This document shows positions 49,001 through 56,194 of a DNA stretch of 64,000 nt, piece after piece; position 1 is the first letter of the stretch, and each line of letters starts with the position of its first letter. A program made the translations under genes and the position numbers. Source of the stretch: Methanosphaerula subterraneus (GTDB taxonomy: Archaea > Halobacteriota > Methanomicrobia > Methanomicrobiales > Methanospirillaceae); the NCBI RefSeq assembly GCF_052055875.1, contig NZ_CP170508.1:1302001-1366000 (forward strand), in the 5' to 3' direction. The notes under the pieces were generated by a model. The model was not told the origin of the DNA. It saw only the letters and a program-made list of their open reading frames with translations, and did not search any database.

Positions 49001-51885
49001 GCGACCACTGGAGCGATCCACATGGTATAATACGACTCGATCAGACCATTCTGTCCGTTCCGGTCAGCCTCCCGGTAGGTTGTCCAGTTCAGCAGAGAAC
49101 GATGGCTGATCAGCATCCGCCACCAGGTCCTGAGCACCGCGTCGAGGCTGATGAAGGCCTCGTAAGGGAGCAGGGCCAGTGAGCAGAGAGGGGCTGCAAA
49201 CTGGACCGGAAGAGAGGATATGACCTCCCGTAGATGGAAGGGCAGTGACTGATCGGATGGCTTTCTGATCAGTCTCCACAGATACATGAGGACCGGCGGG
49301 ACCAGGTAGATACCTGCGACCAGCCAGGTCCAGATCAGTGGCAGGAAGGCCCATGAAACGATCAGTAGCAGCAGCATGGCCGGAGAGACAAAACTTCTGC
49401 GCAGATTATCGAAGATCTTCCATCGAGAGAGGAGCGAGAGCGGGTTTTTCTGTCGATCACCGTCTGAACAGGGAACCCGTGAAAAGATCCACGGCGCAAT
49501 CTGCCAGTCCCCACGGATCCAGCGGTGCCTCCGCTTGATGTCGGTCAGGTACCTTGTCGGGTACTCCTCAAAGACCTGCAAATCGCTGGCCAGCCCGGTC
49601 CGGGCATAGCACCCTTCGAGCAGGTCATGGCTCAGAATCAAATTCTCAGGGAACCGTCCTTCCACGGAATGGGCAAAGGCATCGACATCGTAGATCCCTT
49701 TTCCAATGAACGAACCTTCAGAGAAGACGTCCTGATAGACATCAGAGATCGCCCGGGTGTATGGATCGATCCCCGGCTCACCCCCAAAGTAGCGTACAAA
49801 ACGGGAGAGACCGGTATCAGGGAGGAGAAGCCCCACACGAGGCTGGAGAAGGCTGTGGCCTTCGCGGACCGATTGGGTCTCCGGGTTGATCACCGGCCGG
49901 TTCAGCGGATGAGCCATCGCCCCGACCATCTGTCTGGCCATATCACGGGGTAACTGGGTATCGGTATCGAGCGTGATCACATATTTTACGCCTGAGAGAA
50001 GGGCCCGATCTCCGATGATCACCGAAAAGTCATCGGCCAGGTCCTCGCGGAGAAGACGGTTCAGAGCACTGATGATCCCCCGCTTCCGTTCATATCCCAT
50101 CCAGGCCTCCTCCACGGGGTTCCAGGCACGTGAACGGTGCATCAGGAAGAAGGTCCCTGCCTTCTCACCACGGTACCGCTCGTTCAGTTCCTCGATCCCC
50201 TGCCCCAGGCGGAGAATCATTGACTCTTCACCAGGCAGCGTCTCCTCTGCCGCTGTGACGAGATCAGTCAGCAGGGCAAAGTACAGGTTACTGTCTCGGT
50301 TTGCCAGGTACCGGACCTCAAGAGACTCGAGCAGATCGTCCACGTCGTCGGGCTCGGCCAGCACCGTCGGGACCACCACCAGGGTGCGCATCTCAAACGG
50401 GATCCCTTCAGAGAAGTCCATCTTGGGGATGAGGACCGGCTCGATCAGCAGGGTCACCAGCCAGTTGACCAGCGTGACGCCGGCCTGGCTGGCAGGGACC
50501 AGCAGCAACAGCACGGCCAGCAGGGCAGTCCACCGGAAGGGTGAGGGGAGGAGCCAGTACCCGAAGAGAACAATAGAGCCTGTGATCAGTGCAATGCCAC
50601 CCAGGTAGAGCCCCAGCGAGTGGGCATTTCCAAAGATCCGGAACCGATCGGTGATGGAATAGGGGAGGGAGAGAGCCGAATAGAGCGAGTTGAGCCCTTC
50701 GTCGATCAGGTAATACCCAACATGGGAGGCCCGCTCAGCGCCACCATGCCGGATCCTGTTGTCGAGGGCAAGTTCCATCGCTTTGAGCGCCACCTTCTCT
50801 TCAGAGATTCCGGACACCTTTGCGATCTCCTCGACCACATGTCGGTACCGATCGCGGGTAGCGAAGTCCATATCCCCATACTCGTCCGCCGGGTTCTCCC
50901 GGAGCGTACGTTCGACGACGCTCATTCGTTCGACGAACTCACGCCAGTCCATCGCGTCGAGGAGACGGAAACTGTTGATACTGTTCCCGATTGAGACCTG
51001 ATCCGCGGCCTGGGCCTGGGTCTCGGCCTGGACCATCTGATCGATGGTCAGGTTCAGTTCTGAGAGACGCTGCTCGATCCAGGTCAGGGGAAAAGCCAGA
51101 GCTGCAGACCAGCCCTGGAGCCGCCGGGCCAGCTCGGCGACAAAGGCGCTGGTCATCGGCGGTTCTGATGTGGCCATCTCTGCAACGATCAGGATCAGGC
51201 TCTTTGGGTCGACCTCCACCGTCTTGACCATCCGGTCCGCCCAGTAACTGGCAGCGTCACTGTCCCGCCGGTTTGCGGCGATCCGATCAGCGACTCTCCG
51301 GAGGTTTTCAATCAGCGAGAGACGGAGCATGATCGGGATCGCCCAGAGCTCCCCGATCAGCAGGGGCGTGACATTCTGGTACGCCTCGATGAAACTGGAG
51401 AGACTCTCGGTATCGACACGTCCGTCGACATGGGCGATCAGTTCCCGTGCAATGAAGTAAACCCTGGGATAACCTTCAAGCGGCCCTTTCACAAGGTGCG
51501 GCAGCTCTTTGCTGTAGCCTTTCGGAAGATGCCTGCGTGCAGTCCGGATCTGCTCCTCGACGAGGTAGAAGTTGTCCAGCAGCCACTCACCGGCAGGGGC
51601 GATACGCCGGTTCACCTCGACTGCAGCCGAGATCAGTTCGTAGGTCTCGAGCAGCACCGTCTCATTCTCTGCCAGCCGGGGAAGGAGACGGTCCGTACCC
51701 ATACTGGTCTCAACCCTGTACCACCCGGCCATCTCCTGTGCATGCTGGGCGAGCTGGTCGATACTGAAGAGTTCTGCTCTGAGCGGGTCGGTGCTCAAAC
51801 AGGTCTGACCCACCGAAACCTTGTCACCTGACGGTACCGACTTCAAGGTGATCTTCCGAAGCAGTGTATTGACCCAGTCCATCAC
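43099..51885 (-). CDS. Giant cyclic beta-1,2-glucan synthase homologue (GT84 and GH94)
   Basis: A 2928-residue membrane protein in the NdvB/ChvB range. N-terminal region about 1-420 (QLAQHAQEMAGWYRVE) is the conserved initiation segment. Membrane helices lie at about 425-500 and again about 860-1060. Between them is the GT84 glycosyltransferase (VITLDTDTQLPRDMARQMVG; IKRRHRWIRGDWQ). Next come a glucoamylase-like region (about 1080-1580: EQPIPVIAHRTSPTDIG; SESGYNITDANLNYQYRAFG) and two beta-sandwich/GH94 phosphorylase-type parts, with the GH94 acid motif GSGDWNDGMNMVG near residue 2605. The protein synthesises and cyclises beta-1,2-glucans from UDP-glucose in bacteria. It is a single gene. An archaeal cyclic glucan would be an osmolyte or envelope polymer. 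Confidence 0.9.
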   Translation of the reverse strand: MMDWVNTLLRKITLKSVPSGDKVSVGQTCLSTDPLRAELFSIDQLAQHAQEMAGWYRVETSMGTDRLLPRLAENETVLLETYELISAAVEVNRRIAPAGEWLLDNFYLVEEQIRTARRHLPKGYSKELPHLVKGPLEGYPRVYFIARELIAHVDGRVDTESLSSFIEAYQNVTPLLIGELWAIPIMLRLSLIENLRRVADRIAANRRDSDAASYWADRMVKTVEVDPKSLILIVAEMATSEPPMTSAFVAELARRLQGWSAALAFPLTWIEQRLSELNLTIDQMVQAETQAQAADQVSIGNSINSFRLLDAMDWREFVERMSVVERTLRENPADEYGDMDFATRDRYRHVVEEIAKVSGISEEKVALKAMELALDNRIRHGGAERASHVGYYLIDEGLNSLYSALSLPYSITDRFRIFGNAHSLGLYLGGIALITGSIVLFGYWLLPSPFRWTALLAVLLLLVPASQAGVTLVNWLVTLLIEPVLIPKMDFSEGIPFEMRTLVVVPTVLAEPDDVDDLLESLEVRYLANRDSNLYFALLTDLVTAAEETLPGEESMILRLGQGIEELNERYRGEKAGTFFLMHRSRAWNPVEEAWMGYERKRGIISALNRLLREDLADDFSVIIGDRALLSGVKYVITLDTDTQLPRDMARQMVGAMAHPLNRPVINPETQSVREGHSLLQPRVGLLLPDTGLSRFVRYFGGEPGIDPYTRAISDVYQDVFSEGSFIGKGIYDVDAFAHSVEGRFPENLILSHDLLEGCYARTGLASDLQVFEEYPTRYLTDIKRRHRWIRGDWQIAPWIFSRVPCSDGDRQKNPLSLLSRWKIFDNLRRSFVSPAMLLLLIVSWAFLPLIWTWLVAGIYLVPPVLMYLWRLIRKPSDQSLPFHLREVISSLPVQFAAPLCSLALLPYEAFISLDAVLRTWWRMLISHRSLLNWTTYREADRNGQNGLIESYYTMWIAPVVAVLSLAGLALFRPSALLPAGLFVVAWVASPALAWWLSQPIPIRTTVLTPDQMLFLRAISRRTWRFFETFVTAEEHWLPPDNYQEQPIPVIAHRTSPTDIGLSLLADLAAYDSGYISAGRLIDRTGKTLKTMEQMKRFRGHFYNWYDTITLEPLLPQYISTVDSGNLAGHLLILRQGLSELSEASVISDLAAEGIADTLALLEEAVTSAVRVEADAVSDETRSLIAEIRTSLVVMPETLREAWQGLVVLQDLTSKVAADLRSHPDEEIRWWAQAVERQVHDHQEDLEMLASWVSVNPPQDGDGLVPFSEYQELWGRIQDLWGSVPTLGEVAALEEHLLGPLDALLTRVLTPGSGGEEVSGETRSWLLALREKIRSSGEEAVERLKMADGLIGLCTTFSEIDYEFLYDRTSDLLSIGYNATDLRRDASFYDLLASEARLTSYVAIAQGNLPQEHWFALGRLLTAGSTGEPILLSWSGSMFEYLMPLLVMPTYDNTLLDRTYHAVVARQIEYGRRHGVPWGTSESGYNITDANLNYQYRAFGVPGLGFKRGLAEDLVITPYASAMALMVDPRAACLNLQQMAASGFVGQYGFYEAIDFTPSRINPGQSHAVVHSFMVHHQGMSLLSLVYLRGRPMQRRFEAEPHLKATALLLQEKVPKVAPFYPHAGEVQGIHKMLGEPESMMRVFTTPNTPRPEVQLLSNGRYHVMINNAGAGYSRWKDLAVTRWREDPTADCAGIFCYIRDVESGLFWSTAFQPACRPSPSYQAIFQQARAEFRRRDPDIDTFVEVIVSPEDDVEMRRVRITNRSWRRRTIELTSYAEVVMAPPNSDESHPAFSNLFVQTELVRNRNGILATRRPRSEGEHPPWLFHMMTLSGTTPVRKISYETDRARFIGRGRTLRDPVAMTDSSTLSDTAGSVLDPLVAIRCTITIEPQETAVVNIFTGVSETRAGVEGLMEKYYDAYIGERVAELAWTHAQVVLRQLNATESQARDFGSLAASVVYANPTRRASPEVLTQNRRGQSGLWGYGISGDYPIVLVRVRSRSGLALVREMVQAHAYWRVKGLTVDLVIWNEDQSGYRQELQDEILRQMSSSPDIQQLDRPGGIFVRRLEQMSDEDRILMQTVARAVISERRGTLSEQMERGGWSDLTVPPLIPVKAWRPERPSFLSDVGDGLRFFNGFGGFTEDGREYRIVSGAGKETPAPWVNVLANPNFGTVISESGGAYTWSENAHEFRLTPWYNDPVRDLSGEALYIRDEETGRFWSPTPLPARGTHQYLTRHGFGYSVFEYAEGGIRTELTVFVPVDSTVKFLVLKIRNTSGRARMLSVTGYVEWVLGELRQRSLLHVTTEIDPVTGALFARNPYNNEFPDRVAFLDTNEMNRTVTGDRHEFIGRNGTPAAPAAMGRTRLSGKVGPGLDPCAAMQVPFTLADGQEHELVFTLGVGRDLDAARTLVQRYRGVGPARTELGTVRQYWTWTLGAVHVSTPDPSVDLLTNGWLMYQTLACRIWGRSGYYQSGGAFGFRDQLQDVMAILHAEPRLARKHLLLSAGHQFIEGDVQHWWHPPMDRGVRTHCSDDYLWLPLVTSRYVLSTRDTGILNERIPFLEGRLLKPEEESYYDLPKVSQESGTLYEHCVRAIRWGLKFGSHGLPLIGSGDWNDGMNMVGVHGQGESVWLGFFLYDVLFQFAEVARIREDTEFADLCMVNAERLRQNLELNGWDGSWYRRAYFDSGEPLGSSQNQECFIDSIAQSWSVLSGAAGRERARTAMESVEEHLVRHQDQLIALLTPPFDTSAQNPGYIKGYVPGVRENGGQYTHAAIWVVMAFATLGDQRRSWDLFNLINPINHSSTPEDAWRYRVEPYVAAADVYAVEPHVGRGGWTWYTGSAGWMYRLILESLLGVRLEVDVLHFSPCLPEGWSSFTMDYRYHETIHHIVVHASGTACGIRSVTVDGLLQPDKTVRLVNDHTEHMIEVVLG

Positions 51886-52175
51886 GCTAAAGCTCCCGAC
51901 TCATGAAGGTACCATCCCTTCTGATCAATCAATTCAACAGGCCTGCCCACGTTCTCCAATAAGACCTCATCTTCAGATATCCTTTTTTCCCGGGGTGTCC
52001 ACCATCACCCACAAGGGAGATTGTATGTTGCAAAGGGGAGCCTGAGTATAAATAAGAAGCGATGAATATGGCCGATCCACACCCAGGAGGGATGATTCAG
52101 AAGCCTCTCCAGACAAACCAGACCCTTTTTTTACCCAGAAAATGAGAATAATAACCAATACTAGGATGAGCATCC

Positions 52176-53504
52176 ATGATCTCCATTCTCTATGTCGATG
52201 ATGAGCGACCACTCCTTGATATAGGAAAGCTCTTCCTCGAAAAGCACGGGGATATGCAGGTGGAGACGCTCACCTCTGCGACCGAAGCACTGCAGGTGAT
52301 CAGAGCGTATCCCTATGATGCGATCATCTCTGACTACCAGATGCCGGAGATGGACGGCCTCTCTTTTCTCAAGGAACTGCGAAAGCGGGGCGAAAAGGTT
52401 CCGTTCGTTCTCTTCACTGGCCGGGGACGCGAGGAGGTGGTGATCGAGGCTCTGAACTGCGGGGCAGACTTTTACCTTCAGAAAGGCGGGAATGCCACCC
52501 CGCAGTTTGCAGAACTGCACAATATGCTCCTGACCGCGATCACCCGGCGGAGGGACCATGAGAAAGTCACCCGGTACAACCGTGCCCTCAGGATGATCCT
52601 GGCCTGCAACCAGATCATCGTCCGGACCACAGATGAACAGGAACTGTTGCACCAGATCTGTGAGACGCTGGTGAACCTCGGAGGGTACCGGTTCTCATGG
52701 GTCGGCAGCGTCGAAGATAGCGATAAGACCATAAACCCACTGGCCTACGCCGGATTTGAGGATGGGTACCTCTCAGCCGGAACCATCTCCTGGCGTGAAA
52801 CCGCCGAGGGTGACGGGCATACCCGGACCGCTATCAGGACCAGAACCCCGGCTGTGGCAAGAAACCTGCAGACCAACTTCAATGCGGCCTGGCGAAAAGA
52901 AGCGGCCGCACGGGGGTACGCCTCCTCAATCGCGATCCCAATGGTCAATAACGAATTTGTCTGGGGGGTATTGAAGATCTATGCGATCGAGACCGATGCA
53001 TTCGATTCTGAAGAGGTGACCCTCCTGACCAGACTGGCCCAGGATATGGCCTATGGGATCCTCGCTCTCAGGACGGATATGGAGCGGAGAACAACACAGA
53101 AGGAACTGGAGATCAGTGAAGCCCGGTACCGAGCGATCATCGAAGATCAGACCGACATGGTCGCACGGTTCACCCCGGATGGTCTCCTGACCTTTGTGAA
53201 CACGTCGTTCGCCAGCTCCTGCAGAAGGTCCCAGGAGGAACTGATCGGTGCAGACATCTTTCACGTAAACACCCCGAAGGAGCAGGAGATGGTCACGTCA
53301 AGTATTGCAGCACTGACGGCAGATAATCCACTTGTCGCTCTCAAGACTCATTTTTCGACCCCTGATGGCATCAAAGCAGTTCACTGGGTCTGCAGGGCGA
53401 TCACTGATCGGAACAAGGCTGTGGTTGAGTTTCAGATCGTGGGCAGGAAAATCGACGACAACCCCACCCGATCGCCAGAGAATTACAGCGCAAATACTGG
53501 ATAA
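52176..53504 (+). CDS. Receiver-GAF-PAS signalling protein without output domain
   Basis: A 442-residue protein. REC at 1-120 (ILYVDDERPLLDIGKLF; IISDYQMPEMDGLSFL; FLQKGG-like YLQKGGNA), GAF at about 135-300 (TIYAIETDAF-like KIYAIETDAFDSEEV; SIAIPMVNNEF), and one PAS at about 310-425 (YRAIIEDQTDMVARFTPDG). The chain stops without a kinase or DNA-binding domain, so its output is by protein contact or another chain is missing. Promoter: GAGAATAATAACC near 52142-52154. The T-run at 53522-53527 (GTTTTTTA) is a plausible terminator. Confidence 0.88.
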   Translation: MISILYVDDERPLLDIGKLFLEKHGDMQVETLTSATEALQVIRAYPYDAIISDYQMPEMDGLSFLKELRKRGEKVPFVLFTGRGREEVVIEALNCGADFYLQKGGNATPQFAELHNMLLTAITRRRDHEKVTRYNRALRMILACNQIIVRTTDEQELLHQICETLVNLGGYRFSWVGSVEDSDKTINPLAYAGFEDGYLSAGTISWRETAEGDGHTRTAIRTRTPAVARNLQTNFNAAWRKEAAARGYASSIAIPMVNNEFVWGVLKIYAIETDAFDSEEVTLLTRLAQDMAYGILALRTDMERRTTQKELEISEARYRAIIEDQTDMVARFTPDGLLTFVNTSFASSCRRSQEELIGADIFHVNTPKEQEMVTSSIAALTADNPLVALKTHFSTPDGIKAVHWVCRAITDRNKAVVEFQIVGRKIDDNPTRSPENYSANTG

Positions 53505-53696
53505 CCAGCTCGTATGCTCGGTTTTTTATCTGATCATGACGAATTGGCTTATATACCAAATGGGTAGGGTCACTGTAGATACTCACCATGCTCGATGATC
53601 GACAGCGTATGAATCGATCATATACAATTTCAGGGGATCTCCTGACGGAACACTACAGGACCATCATACACCAGACCAAGAGAGAGGATGATTACA

Positions 53697-54602
53697 ATGG
53701 CAGAGAAGCAAGATCAGCATGAACTTTGTACCGAGCCGGAGAAACAGGAGAGCTGCAGCGGGGACTGCGGGAGTTGCCCGAGTGCCCGCGAACACGGGAT
53801 GGAAGGTGCACAACCCCATCTCCCGGAGAAGGCAAAGATCGATGTCAGACATGTGATCCTGGTGCTGAGCGGAAAGGGTGGGGTCGGCAAGTCGACAGTG
53901 GCCGTGAATCTCGCATACGCGCTTTCGAACCACGGTTTTAACGTAGGCCTCCTCGATCTGGACCTGCACGGACCGAGTATACCGAAGATGCTCGGGATCG
54001 AGGATTACAAACTGCAGGTGGTCGGGAACCTGATCGAGCCGGCACGGATCACCGGCTCGCTGAGTGCACTCTCGATGGCATTCCTCCTCCCGGACACCAG
54101 TACGCCGGTGATCTGGCGTGGTCCGATGAAGATGAGCGTGATCAGCCAGTTCTTGAACGATGTGAACTGGGGACACCTGGACTACCTGGTCGTGGACCTG
54201 CCGCCGGGCACCGGGGACGAGGCGCTGACGATCGCACAGCTGGCACCGAACGTCCGGGGTGCCGTGATCGTGACGACACCGCAGGAGGTCGCTATCCTCG
54301 ACTCGCGGAAGACGATCAAGTTCATCGAGAAACTCGATCTTCCGGTGCTCGGGATCGTCGAGAATATGAGCGGACTGATCTGTCCGCACTGCAAGACCGA
54401 GATCGATGTCTTTGGCAAGGGGGGCGGGGAGAAGGCCGCCGAGGAGTTCAAGGTTCCGTTCCTCGGCAGCATCCCGCTCGACCTGGCCATGCGGGAGGCC
54501 GGCGACGAGGGGCGACCCTATGTGCTCCGCCACAGTGACAGCCCGACATGGAAGGCGGTCGACAGCGTGATGGAAGAACTGGTCAAGCGGGTTGAGAACT
54601 GA
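53697..54602 (+). CDS. Mrp/NBP35 family Fe-S cluster carrier ATPase
   Basis: A 301-residue P-loop scaffold that assembles and passes on 4Fe-4S clusters. I start at ATG 53697 because GAGAGGA (53682-53688) sits 8-9 bases before it; ATG 53688 overlaps that site. The N-terminus has Cys11, Cys20, Cys24 and Cys27, resembling the NBP35 type, then Walker A GKGGVGKST (59-67), and DLDLHGPSIPKMLG and DYLVVDLPPGTGDE. The cluster-bridging CPHC is in SGLICPHCKTE. A TATA box (GCTTATATACC, 53547-53557) gives a leader of about 115 bases. The next gene starts one base after its stop. Confidence 0.92.
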   Translation: MAEKQDQHELCTEPEKQESCSGDCGSCPSAREHGMEGAQPHLPEKAKIDVRHVILVLSGKGGVGKSTVAVNLAYALSNHGFNVGLLDLDLHGPSIPKMLGIEDYKLQVVGNLIEPARITGSLSALSMAFLLPDTSTPVIWRGPMKMSVISQFLNDVNWGHLDYLVVDLPPGTGDEALTIAQLAPNVRGAVIVTTPQEVAILDSRKTIKFIEKLDLPVLGIVENMSGLICPHCKTEIDVFGKGGGEKAAEEFKVPFLGSIPLDLAMREAGDEGRPYVLRHSDSPTWKAVDSVMEELVKRVEN

Positions 54603-54911
54603 ATGGAGTATATGCGGGTGCTGCAGGGCACTGGCGGAGAGATGGAGATCTATAAGGAGATCGTCATCTGTCTGGAGGATCTCAATCAGTTGCCTGACAG
54701 GATAGAACCGATCTTCCGTTCGGCCCAGCTCTTCAACGAGGGGGATCTCGAACGGCTCCGGTTCGCCCTCGTCAGGGTTCAGATCTATACCGATATCCAC
54801 AGCACCCAGGATATGGAGAAGGCCCAGCGGGTCAGGTATGCGGCCCAGGTGATCGAGCGCATCATCTTCGGGAGTCTCCTCCTCGAGGTGGCCGACCGAT
54901 CAGCCGAGTAA
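54603..54911 (+). CDS. Small hypothetical protein downstream of mrp
   Basis: A 102-residue predicted helical protein beginning the base after the mrp stop, so almost certainly co-translated. It shows VICLEDLNQLPDRIEPIFR and AAQVIERIIFGSLLLEVADR; no cofactor motif is visible. It may help Mrp assemble clusters or be unrelated; I do not recognise the family. A second candidate start MEIYKEI lies 12 codons in. Confidence 0.6.
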   Translation: MEYMRVLQGTGGEMEIYKEIVICLEDLNQLPDRIEPIFRSAQLFNEGDLERLRFALVRVQIYTDIHSTQDMEKAQRVRYAAQVIERIIFGSLLLEVADRSAE

Positions 54912-54956
54912 AGGAGAGGAAAACTGCCGGGGGCACCCCCGGGATCTCCTCCTCCG

Positions 54957-54985
54957 GATGCCGGGCTGTGCCGGCATCTTTTTTT
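54957..54985 (+). terminator. Hairpin and T-tract terminator
   Basis: GATGCCGG and CCGGCATC form an 8-bp stem around GCTGTG, followed at once by seven T (54979-54985). A second GC hairpin CCGGGG-GCAC-CCCCGG lies just before it (54927-54942). It closes the mrp transcript. Confidence 0.75.
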
Positions 54986-55198
54986 GGGACTGACCGCTCG
55001 AGCCTTCCAGCATCCCTCCAATCACTGGAAATAACGTTTCTCATGCAGGGATCCTGCCATACAGGAGGCAGAAAGGAAGGGGAAGATCCCGTTGCACCGG
55101 CGCGTTAACCGGCCGAAAACCTGCTCAGAGGAGGAGGCAGAACCCCGATAATGCGCCATTGGAGAGGGTTTATTCTTTTATACGATACATGATCTGAT

Positions 55199-56131
55199 AT
55201 GGCGAGTACAACTCCCACGGTCAGCGTCATTCTCCCTACCTATAACCGGGCACACCTGCTCCCTACGGCTATCGAGAGTGTACTGAACCAGACTTACCGG
55301 GACCTGGAACTGATCGTGGTGGATGATGGATCAAAGGACTCCACTGAGGACGTGATCAGGACCATCACCGACGAGCGGCTCAGATATATCAGGTACGAGC
55401 CGAACCAGGGGGCCAACCACGCCAGGAATGTCGGCATCCAGGCGGCCCGCGGCCCGTTCATCGCCTTCCAGGACAGCGATGACGACTGGTTCCCTGACAA
55501 ACTCGAGAAGAATATGAAACTCTTTGAGACCGTAGGTCCGGAGGTGGGCGTCGTCTACTCAGGCTACTGGAAGCATATGGGCAACGACCAGAAGATGTAC
55601 ATCCCGTTCACCTGGGTGAAGCAGCGGGACGGCGACATCCACCACGAACTGATGCGTGGCAACTTTGTGACCACGCAGGCAGCCGTGGTCAGAAAGGAGT
55701 GCTTTGCAAAGTCAGGACTCTGGATGGAAGGGCTGCCGGCAAAGCAGGAGTGGGAACTGTTCCTGCGGATCAGCAGGGACTACCAGTTCGCCTACATCGA
55801 TGAGCCGCTGCTCAACTCCAACTTCACCGAGACCGGGATCTCCAATACCAACACCAGTGTCTACCGCGGAATGGAGATGGTGCTCAATGAGCACTATGAC
55901 GAGTTCAAGATGTTCCCCGCACTGCTCGCCGAGCACTTCATCCGGCTCGGGATCCAGTTCGCCTCGGTCGGGGAGTTTGCAAAGGGAAGGACCTACCTGA
56001 AGAAGGGAGCCGCCCTGAACCGCGGCAACCTGAAGTACCAGGCGGTCGCCCTCCTCTCCCTCCTCGGTGAAAAGACCTTCAACCGGGCGATCAGCGCGTA
56101 CCAGGCACAGGATAAGGAGATCGATAACTAA
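55199..56131 (+). CDS. GT2 family glycosyltransferase
   Basis: A 310-residue cytoplasmic GT-A transferase: VSVILPTYNRAHLLPTAIES, IVVDDGSKDST, NQGANHARNVGIQ and the DXD-like DSDDDW. A C-terminal acceptor region follows (about 180-300: GLPAKQEWELFLRISRDYQF). The gene stands alone, with a TATA-like TTTATTCT/TTTTATAC box (55169-55183) just before the ATG. The acceptor is unknown; surface glycan or glycolipid is likely, given the GT4 genes near the end of the window. Confidence 0.9.
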   Translation: MASTTPTVSVILPTYNRAHLLPTAIESVLNQTYRDLELIVVDDGSKDSTEDVIRTITDERLRYIRYEPNQGANHARNVGIQAARGPFIAFQDSDDDWFPDKLEKNMKLFETVGPEVGVVYSGYWKHMGNDQKMYIPFTWVKQRDGDIHHELMRGNFVTTQAAVVRKECFAKSGLWMEGLPAKQEWELFLRISRDYQFAYIDEPLLNSNFTETGISNTNTSVYRGMEMVLNEHYDEFKMFPALLAEHFIRLGIQFASVGEFAKGRTYLKKGAALNRGNLKYQAVALLSLLGEKTFNRAISAYQAQDKEIDN

Positions 56132-56194
56132 CCCTATGACCCAGAGGACAGAGATGAACAGGGGCTACCTGCACAGAATTGGAACGGTGCCCTG

